From Endomychus coccineus (Eukaryota > Arthropoda > Insecta > Coleoptera > Endomychidae), in assembly GCA_958510875.1 (NCBI GenBank), contig OY294067.1:249875736-249939735 (forward strand): a DNA stretch of 64,000 nucleotides, given 5' to 3'. Of the stretch, positions 58,701-64,000 are shown one piece after another. The first letter of the stretch is position 1. Each line of letters begins with the position of its first letter. Made by a program: the position numbers and the translations under genes. Below the pieces are notes generated by a model. The model had not been told where the DNA came from. It did not search any database and was given only the letters and a program-made list of their open reading frames with translations.

Positions 58701-61322
58701 AAATATATTTCCTGTTGTTGTTTATTTTAGTTGATACTAAAAACTTGTAGTTTTTTAAATCCAGTTTTCAAATTTCTAAATAGCAAATGTGTTTTGCCTT
58801 GGTAAATATATTTTGCCCAATTTATGTTGACAGTTATATCCATTTGCTTCAAACACCATCTGAAGCACGATACAGAGAATTTAAATATCTCTAGGTAAAC
58901 TGTTCCAAACAGTTCCAACTAGGAGTCGGAATTTTTCGTATCCAAGTATTTGTTTATAATCCTATTTGAATATTCAAATTATCCAATAATTGAATATTTG
59001 CGCAAATATTCAAATATCCAAATATTTGAATATCTGAATATTCAAATATTTGGATATTCAGATATCTGGATATGTGAATAGTCAGATATTCTACTATTTG
59101 ATTGATTGAAAATATGTTTAACTATTTCGATATCCAGATATTCATATTTTTATAGATGCCAACTGTCAATAGGTATTGGGAAAATTGTAAAATAAATTGA
59201 AAATATTGCAGTATATTTTTCATTCAAAATCAAAGTATATAAATTGTCACTCAAAAAACAAATTTTTTTCAAGTTATCTGACTTTAAGCAAGATCGTTTA
59301 GCTGAAACTAAATTACCAGCTCTCGAAAATGCTCTCTCAGACGGAACTGATGGATTCGTTTCGACGTTCATCCTATTCCCGAATATGAAAACCACAGATC
59401 CTTAAATTTTTGTTCATCCAGATATTTGGATATTCGAATATTCAGATATTTGGATATTTGAATATTTGAATATCAAATAATATTTTTTTGAAAGTATTTG
59501 AATTATGGATATACAAATACCTGAATATTTGAATAATTCGAATACAATTCCGAGCCCTAGTTTCAACTTCAAATCTGATTATGTACTATAACTTTACTAG
59601 TGTTATTCACGCAAGCGCATTTTCAATTTCACTTACTCATAATGAACGATAACGAAATTCGTTACTGGAACAAACCAAATGTATATGTCAAAATTTTTTT
59701 CCATGATTGCAAAACTATCAACTTAGGAAATAACATTGAAATTTGTGAAAGCCACTTCAAATTTACTTATGGGGAAACTTGAGGTTTTTTTTTCATTTCT
59801 TATAAATAGCAAAATAGCAGCCTTTATTACTGGTTGTAATTAACCTGTACCCTAATTGACCCTTCAAGTATCCCGGGTCGTTTAGTAATCTTAATTTTAA
59901 ATTCAGTTTACATAAGTTTCAGATAATGACTACATCACAGTCGAAAAGTGCTTCAGATAAATTTTTATTTAAGTGAAAAAAGGGTGATAGTGTATGTTAC
60001 ACTACACTCCCGTCGTATCTCATAAGTAAATACCATGTAATTATTATTATTATTATTAATATAAGATTCTTGACCCAGTATGAATTATATAAAAAATTCT
60101 CGGGAATTAGGTCACATTAACACTGTTATAAATGTTCGTCTTTACGTACGTTTCGGTCTCACGACCATCAACAGAAGACTTATTTTGTTAAAAAGGGGTT
60201 AACTAAAACTAATTAGCACAAGCGTCCATATCGCACAATTTTCAATCAAAAAGCTCACGCCGTCGAAACGAACAGAACCACGAATAATCGAAAATTGTAT
60301 ATAATATAATTGTATTAACGATACAATTTTCGATTATTCGTGGTTCTGTTCGTTTCGACGGCGTGAGCTTTTTGATTGAAAATTGTACGATATGGACGCT
60401 TGTGCTAATTATTATTATTGTAATATTGGTCAATTGTTTGATATTTTACAATGTAATACTATTCACAGATGTATTTGGAAGGTAAATATTGAACACAACA
60501 TTTTCAGTTGCATTTGTGGCAAAGTATTGAAACTAATACTCAATATTAATAATATTCGTGGAAATACCACAATAAAATATAGCAAATGAGAAGTACTTAC
60601 ACTTTATTCAACTTTACACAACAACTGACAGCTGCAATGAGACTTTCTTTGTCAACAGTATTCTGATTCAAGTTTTCCAAATATTTCATCAGCAGCACTG
60701 TTGTGAACCTTTCCTTTTTTAAGCCTTCTTCTGCAGCTAAATTTAATGCTTCAGCCCATCTACCTTGTTCACTAAGGTATACAAGTCTCTCAGGCCAAGA
60801 CCTCAATTTAATCATATGAACTGCCTTTGTCCCTAATACTAATAACTGATCACCTCGACTGGATAAACTGTTATAACATGCTCTTTCTCCAGCTAATGCA
60901 AAAGCTTCACTCACACCCCCTCCCACTGCTAAGGCTTTGAAGTGTGCAGATCCATAAACTAGACCAGCATTACCTAATTCCAATATTTCTAACTCTCGCT
61001 GTGAACGAACCTCCAACAACCTCAAATTTTCGTTTATATCAAGGACGGCTAAATGTCTTGTGCCTATCCAATGTAGTGCCATCAAGGAGTATGTTAACTG
61101 TACCGTCCGAAGAGGTGATAATCGAATTCGTTTACTACTTGGTCCATGAGCTACTACCCTCGTATAATTGAGTTCATTTCCACGACCCCAGGCTAACACT
61201 GGCTGGAATATACGTCCCACAGATACTAGCTGCCAAGATATCAACGGAAGAGAAGTAGAAATTCCAGGAAGTAGTTGGCAGAATAAGACTTTCAATCGAG
61301 GACGAATCGATATCACTATCAC
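43719..61322 (-). CDS. Vps8: VPS8, CORVET tethering subunit, 3' four exons (5' exons outside window)
   Basis: Exons in transcript order are 61322-60601, 54375-53709, 49281-48225 and 44020-43719. Donors, acceptors and phases agree, giving 915 codons and a stop. The first exon carries the end of the beta-propeller (SSHFKALA-like block YGSAHFKALAVGGGVSEAFA, then GTKAVHMIKLRSWPERLVYL). The second and third hold the alpha-solenoid (MLVYVSSCLAGLGYP; VFNYITVYINNSERQIQEQF). The last has a C-terminal RING: CSLC, then GCSHCFHSHC, then CPQC. VPS8 is the Rab5-binding subunit of CORVET, tethering early endosomes. The start codon and earlier propeller exons are not between 61323 and 64000. No stop or frameshift is seen in these exons. 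Confidence 0.95.
44021..46041. other. VPS8 intron 3 (transcript order), right-hand repeats not resolved
   Basis: CAACGAACTCGGATATACTAG near 44664 is inverted as CTAGTATATTCGAGTTCGTTGG near 45636-45657, suggesting the ends of an old 1-kb element. Small frames at 44872 (32 aa) and 45104 (MSSIETNVFHWLRIYKNILN) were not assignable. Confidence 0.4.
46050..46301. mobile_element. MITE with 8-bp target duplication, copy 2
   Basis: Inverted relative to the copy at 25613-25850 and clearly the same family (TIR CATAGTCAAAGTATA, interior with CATCGTTTCTCGCGCTGGG when inverted). CTCAAAAC flanks both sides exactly (46042-46049 and 46302-46309). The interior holds the perfect 20-bp palindrome GCTGGGTGACGTCACCCAGC (46230-46249). 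Confidence 0.92.
46893..47585. repeat. AT-rich foldback with arms of about 150 bp
   Basis: TATATCATAAACCATTGATG at the left is inverted at the right as CATAAATGGTTTATGATATA. The arms continue inward through TTTTAATGTTACTATATGTA and its inverse near 47500. The centre is poly-A/T rich. It lies in VPS8 intron 3 and looks like a MITE. Confidence 0.75.
47588..48180. other. Repeat-like stretch beginning CAGGCTGTTTCAGAAAGACC
   Basis: It starts directly after the foldback and has the look of a transposon terminal region (CTCCCGTAAATGCAGGGGAC), with G-runs and A-runs. The other end was not found and no coding frame exists. Confidence 0.35.
49390..50076. other. VPS8 intron 2, no gene seen
   Basis: Moderately CpG-containing intron sequence with small imperfect palindromes (GCGCAATGATTACTGCGC at 49728-49745). 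No frames of interest. Confidence 0.4.
50077..50317. repeat. Foldback with perfect 27-bp outer arms
   Basis: GCAAAGAGTTCTATATATAG (50077 on) is inverted at 50291-50317. Inner similarity continues imperfectly, for example CTGGTAAAGTTGATGGACAT against the inverse of ATGTCCAACTACTTACCAG, so most of the 241 bp can fold on itself. A MITE remnant is likely. Confidence 0.7.
51080..52768 (-). mobile_element. Penelope-like retroelement remnant with inverted terminal repeats
   Basis: On the minus strand, around 52065-51890, a frame reads QIFGTAMGSPISATIANLV, reverse-transcriptase motif B, then FFKRYVDYCLICVLNDKI, motif C with the second catalytic Asp replaced by Tyr. The frame 51843-51601 (MYGHKYSTRNKHLENSTALA onward to LEMIHIKRDS) is the second half of a GIY-YIG endonuclease, the domain pair that defines Penelope elements. 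Arms 51080-51655 and 52205-52768 are inverted copies, each ending TTCTTGACCCAG-like or TTTTTATATATAATT. Stops and lost catalytic residues show it is inactive. It lies in VPS8 intron 2. Confidence 0.8.
52636..52680 (+). ncRNA. Hammerhead-ribozyme-like motif in the Penelope terminal repeat
   Basis: CTGATGA (52646-52652) is followed by a GGTC-GTGA-GACC hairpin and GAAA (52666-52669), the core order of a hammerhead ribozyme, just after a GAC-ATAATAA-GTC hairpin that could be helix I. Penelope elements are known to carry hammerheads in their terminal repeats. One extra U separates CTGATGA from helix II, so activity is doubtful. Related copies at 51180-51230 and 60140-60200 (minus strand) have changed cores (ATGATGA, CTGTTGA). 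Confidence 0.5.
52769..53708. other. VPS8 intron 2, unassigned
   Basis: Frames at 52808-53098 (96 aa) and 53102-53455 (117 aa) have no domain, no conserved motif and no splice support. Repeat content likely but not resolved. Confidence 0.35.
54541..55800. mobile_element. Copy of the CCCTTTTTCCACTT family, split by a nested insertion
   Basis: 54541-54690 resembles the left part of the element at 37929 (TTTTTTCCACTTAAATTATA; CTACAACCAGTAATCAAGCG). The sequence GACTACATCGCAGTCGAAAA near 55767 resembles its right part. Between them sits the TA-flanked element 54691-55692. The outer right tip is worn away. Confidence 0.5.
54691..55692. mobile_element. TA-flanked transposon with about 68-bp inverted repeats
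   Basis: CCGGGATATCAAAAATTATC at the left is inverted at the right end (finishing TTTTTGATATCCCGG), and the match runs inward through AACGTGTGTCCTTACTTTACGTT. TA dinucleotides flank both sides (54689-54690 and 55693-55694). An extra inverted copy of the tip (CCACAACCACCCTTGACCAA) lies internally near 55501. The centre is GC-rich for this window and non-coding. Confidence 0.8.
55801..56400. other. VPS8 intron 1, no feature seen
   Basis: Very AT-rich, no frames or repeats that can be supported. Confidence 0.4.
56401..56964 (-). mobile_element. 5'-truncated non-LTR retrotransposon
   Basis: The 149-aa frame 56964-56515 reads LGIYVDKCLKWDHQVIYLSK, then LLREILQNDLLVTVYKSLVE and SLIRYGIIAWGGLYNNSLEI, the region after the reverse-transcriptase palm in Jockey/CR1-type elements. 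Past its stop the minus strand ends in an AATAAAGCCC stretch and a (TTCTA)n tail near 56402-56425, a typical 3' end. The 5' nine-tenths are absent, as usual for aborted insertions. Confidence 0.75.
57219..58274 (+). pseudogene. Crypton-like tyrosine recombinase, intron-bearing, frameshifted
   Basis: Starts MDAEINSDDQCTPSEIEEAA. A single-base break near 57326 changes frame into YEYAYDQFLSWRRNKEIRSS, the core-binding domain. After LLTK a canonical GT-AG intron (57642-57696) leads to VVLVMGISGACRTQELTQLC, with the first catalytic Arg. A second break near 57870 leads to the C-terminal block GHSFRHSSATILVDAGGDLT (His-x-x-Arg) and LKRHGGWKSSKVAEKYIDDS (His/Trp and the Tyr nucleophile). All five signature residues can be found but not in one frame. 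It resembles insect Crypton-family genes; it could also be a relic of a domesticated one. It lies antisense in VPS8 intron 1. Confidence 0.75.
58484..58602. repeat. Compact palindromic repeat of about 120 bp
   Basis: ACATTACTTGTGTGGAAAGT at the left is inverted at the right as ACTTTCCACACTAGTAACGT; inside, CCCATTTCACACTCGTGGGA faces TCCCACTCATGTGAAATGGG, and TTGTCGC faces GCGACAA. The whole unit can fold into one hairpin. It is probably a tiny MITE. Confidence 0.75.
58920..59559 (-). mobile_element. Short hAT derivative with hATC fragment
   Basis: The ends TAGGAGTCGGAATTTTTCG and its partner, ...CAATTCCGAGCCCTA, are inverted relatives. GTTCCAAC (58912-58919) and GTTTCAAC (59560-59567) form a worn 8-bp duplication. 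The minus-strand frame 59395-59150 reads NPSVPSERAFSRAGNLVSAK followed by RSCLKSDNL, the dimerisation end of hAT transposases. Long runs of TTTGGATATTC-type repeats fill the subterminal parts. Confidence 0.8.
59815..59992 (-). repeat. End fragment of the CCCTTTTTCCACTT family
   Basis: Inverse orientation relative to 37929: GGTTGTAATTAACC-side sequence, then GACTACATCACAGTCGAAAA and TTTAAGTGAAAAAAGGG. Only one end is present. Confidence 0.6.
60061..60420. repeat. Penelope terminal-repeat fragment folded into a palindrome
   Basis: 60061-60300 matches the end of the Penelope-like element (GATTCTTGACCCAGTATGAA; TTTCGGTCTCACGACCATCA). From 60221 the sequence CAAGCGTCCATATCGCACAA ... GAATAATCGAAAATTGTA is followed after a short loop by its almost exact inverse to about 60407, an arm of about 75-90 bp. 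Confidence 0.75.
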
Positions 61323-61621
61323 CTAAAAAATGGTTTGGGCTAATCAACAGACTCACTTTATCAAAATAGGAAGAAGTTCTAATAAACATCTTCCTGAAAA
61401 TACTTCCAAGAAAGTAGTTCTTATGCTGTTATTTAACAAATGACCCGATGACTATTTGGATTAGAATAATGAAGTTATCATGCTAGTACAAATTAAATGG
61501 TGTAAAACAAATTCCTATATTCAATCAGATACAACATAAATTGGAGATTGAAGAGGACTATTTGGCCCAATCTTATTTGCAACATGACTCGTCATTTGGA
61601 AATTTTCAAAAGCATTTTCTC
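61323..61621. other. VPS8 intron upstream of its first visible exon
   Basis: No further propeller exon is recognisable on the minus strand here. Confidence 0.4.
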
Positions 61622-63527
61622 TAGAGATGGAACGGACGCCCGGTCGAGTTCGGCTTCTTTACCGGACGTCCGGTTTAGCCGTTTTTTTGGCCGGATTTTT
61701 TTTTTATAAAAAAATACATTTGAAATAAATAATGACTCTAAAAGACAAGTAAAATGTTAATTTTAATAAATCTATTTTATTTAGTCAAAATAATATATAA
61801 AAAAATTAAGAAAATCAAAATATTAACACTTCAAACAGAAGCGAAACGAAAACCTATACTACCTATTTTATTAAAAATATTTTTATTTAAGAAACTAGTA
61901 CCTAGTCAAAGATTATCTTTTTTAAGTTATGGTGAATAAACAAAAGATTTTCTGCATTCTGTGGAGTCAGTCTGGAACGTTTTTCTTCATAAATATTTCC
62001 CATTTCTGAAAATGATCTTTCAGAATACACACACTACTAGCTGGGGCACTTAAATATTGTTTTGATGTCTTTGTCAGGTTCGGAAACACAAATTGGTGAT
62101 CTTTCCACGAAACAAGTGGATCGGACAGTCTTTCTTAGATAGTCCTCAAACGCCTTAATGGTGCCATCACCTTTTATTAAACTGGAATTGGAGATGGTGG
62201 CGCTGGCGATACTGTCAAAACACTTCCACAATGATTCTTCAGGTTTAGCAACTTTTGATAATGTTTCATATTCGTCTTCACTTTCCTCATTACTAGCCTC
62301 TCGTTCTAGATTACTAGCTACCATATCATTAATGTTTCAATATTTTTTGAGGTTTCTAATTTATTTAGAACAATCTGCTTTCTAAGATTACAATCTGAAA
62401 AGAAAGCTGGTTTCAACCTGGGATCTAATACAATCGTCATCATGTATTGCTCTATGTTTTCTCGTAGGGCCTCTTTGGTTGTACCGTCTCCATAAATATC
62501 AGAATCAATGAACAATTTTTTGTTTAAAGTTGCTACTATTGGTATTACATCTGAAATTATAGATTCTGTAGAGCTAATTGTCCTTGTTACCTCTTCATAC
62601 AGCCGCAAAAGTTTCAAAGTAGAGTTCAACAATTCCCACTGGTTATTTGTTAAACTAGTAAAATTTAGTTTTTCCTGAGCATCAGTACAATATATAGTTA
62701 TAGGCCTCTTCAAATCTTGCAATATTTCCAACATATAGTACGTCGAATTCGATCTAGTTGGGACATCCTGCACAACTTTTTTCTGAGAAAGATTGTATTC
62801 GTCTTGAATTTTTTTCAAGTTGTTACAAGCTAGGGATGAATGATTAAAATGAGTAGCTTTTCGTTTATGTCCCAAGTCTTTCTTGAACTTATAAATTGTC
62901 CTAATGTTGGCTGCATTATCCTAAAGCCGGCACACTTCTACTTGCTCCTTTGTTGGTAAAATGAATGTTATACTGGCTTGGATGAGATATTTTTATATGT
63001 CTGAGTAATGGCGAAGTTGACGCAGATTTTCCTTCACCTCCGCGAGAAAACTTATTTTCACACAGCCTACACTTTGCGAAAGACTTAATGTCATCACAAA
63101 TTACGAAAAAAATCCAAACTTTACTTTTATTAAATGACATTATTACACAAAACACGAAGCGACTAACGGACACGATTGAAAATTAAACAGGCGACTAAAT
63201 ATTTGCCATTTGTTGTATCTCTGTTAACATTCGGGGATTCACAGATACAAGGTCGGTATATCCCCGCGCTTCGCATCACAGCAGTGTGCCATAAACATCG
63301 ATTACCGACTCTTGTCGCATCTAAAGAACCGTAAGGCAACAACGGATTGTCGCTGTATGTAGACTTTATTATAGTACAGGATAGGAATGAGCGCGAAAGA
63401 CTAAAATAATATCGAATTTTACTAGTAATTGGTGAACCCAATAGTTCGGCCGGACGTCCGGGGTCCGGTCCGGTAGATTGGCCGGATTTCCGGTAGTCCG
63501 GCGAATTTCAAGTCCGTTCCATCTCTA
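61622..63527 (-). mobile_element. hAT transposon, 1.9 kb, with ZBED-type transposase
   Basis: The terminal TAGAGATGGAACGGAC (61622 on) and its exact inverse, ending 63527, are the inverted repeats. The octamers ATTTTCTC (61614-61621) and ATTCTCTC (63528-63535) differ at one base, an 8-bp target duplication. GC-rich subterminal CCGGACGTCCGG repeats occur at both ends. Confidence 0.92.
61930..63140 (-). pseudogene. hAT transposase pseudogene with BED zinc finger
   Basis: The start is MSFNKSKVWIFFVICDDIKS (about 63139), with a BED finger C-x2-C (CRLCENKF) and H-x4-H (LLRHIKISHPS). A middle frame (62875-62318) reads QDVPTRSNSTYYMLEILQDL and MMTIVLDPRLKPAFF. The next (62324-62037) has KAFEDYLRK-type sequence. 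The C-terminal hATC block, SVYSERSFSEMGNIYEEKRS and LTPQNAENLLFIHH, is near 62030-61935. The frames do not join cleanly: the catalytic Asp region between finger and middle frame is shortened, so this copy is defective. Confidence 0.8.
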
Positions 63528-64000
63528 ATTCTCTCAGAAAATAGTAAACTCGTTTATTTATGATAGGGCGCAGCTGGTTAACCACTTGAAAATTATGATA
63601 ATGGCTTTTATGGATATACTTAAAGTATTCGGTAAAATTACAGAACATCTTGTAGGCCAGATATTGGCACGTATTTACAGTATAAAAAAATAATTAAATT
63701 TGATCAGCCTATTTATACTACATATTACAGTTCAATTCCATGTTCAATTTATGTGAATAAGACACGTTGGTTTTTCAAACTGTACAAAGAGATATATGCC
63801 TAATAATAGGCATAGTGAAGGAATAGCTTAGTTATTAAATAGAAACAAAGACTGATAAGACTCTAAAACTAAATATTTTTCCTAGCTATTTAATAAAGGA
63901 ACAAGAACAAAAAAAAAGATTGAATATTTTTGGAAAGTAGGGATGTTTTTTGATTCACTAAGAAAGGCATCTTTACAACAAATATCAAAAATTTTCCCAA
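63528..64000. other. Right-edge stretch, no feature seen
   Basis: AT-rich, presumably still VPS8 intron since the 5' exons are not found yet. No frame of more than 60 residues exists. Confidence 0.4.

Overview
This is AT-rich nuclear DNA from an arthropod, most likely an insect. Three intron-bearing host genes are visible, separated and invaded by many transposon families (mariner, hAT, Penelope, non-LTR, a Crypton-like recombinase and several MITEs). Nothing in it looks bacterial or organellar.

Host genes. A HINT3-like HIT-domain gene (minus strand, 2 exons, 9445-10180) lies head to head with RMC1, the metazoan Mon1-Ccz1 partner (plus strand, 8 exons, 10483-33728); only about 300 bp separate the two start codons. 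RMC1 can be followed from start to stop with canonical splice sites and consistent phases, giving 609 residues. Convergent to it is the 3' part of VPS8, a CORVET subunit (minus strand, four exons, 61322-43719). Its last 915 residues are present, ending in a RING; its 5' exons lie beyond the right edge. RMC1 (Rab7 activation) and VPS8 (Rab5-dependent tethering) act at successive steps of endosome maturation.

The most striking object is in RMC1 intron 3: a 12.26-kb Polinton-like, virus-derived element (12586-24843). A perfect 6-bp target duplication (TTCATG) flanks it, its termini read AG...CT, and its terminal inverted repeats are about 2.8 kb long. The 6.7-kb core carries one set of minus-strand genes in a virion-module order: packaging ATPase, a conserved protein resembling DUF8207, a fibre-like coiled-coil protein, a frame-broken phospholipase A2-like domain, a minor-capsid-like protein and a double-jelly-roll major capsid protein. 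No DNA polymerase B, integrase or protease gene is visible. A 0.7-kb array with about 40 copies of the palindrome ACACGTGT lies upstream of the ATPase.

Other regions. 1-9400: mariner remnants, a Gag zinc-knuckle fragment and unassigned AT-rich DNA. RMC1 introns 5 and 6: a DDE transposase fragment and a long-TIR DNA transposon. 34000-37197: a hAT element with a GC-rich triplicated insert. 37-43 kb: MITEs and foldbacks. VPS8 introns: a MITE with 8-bp target duplications that also occurs in RMC1 intron 3, a Penelope-like element with a hammerhead-like motif, nested MITEs, a non-LTR fragment, a Crypton-like tyrosine recombinase pseudogene and a short hAT derivative. 61622-63527: another hAT element. 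No sequence search was possible; family names come from motif recognition.
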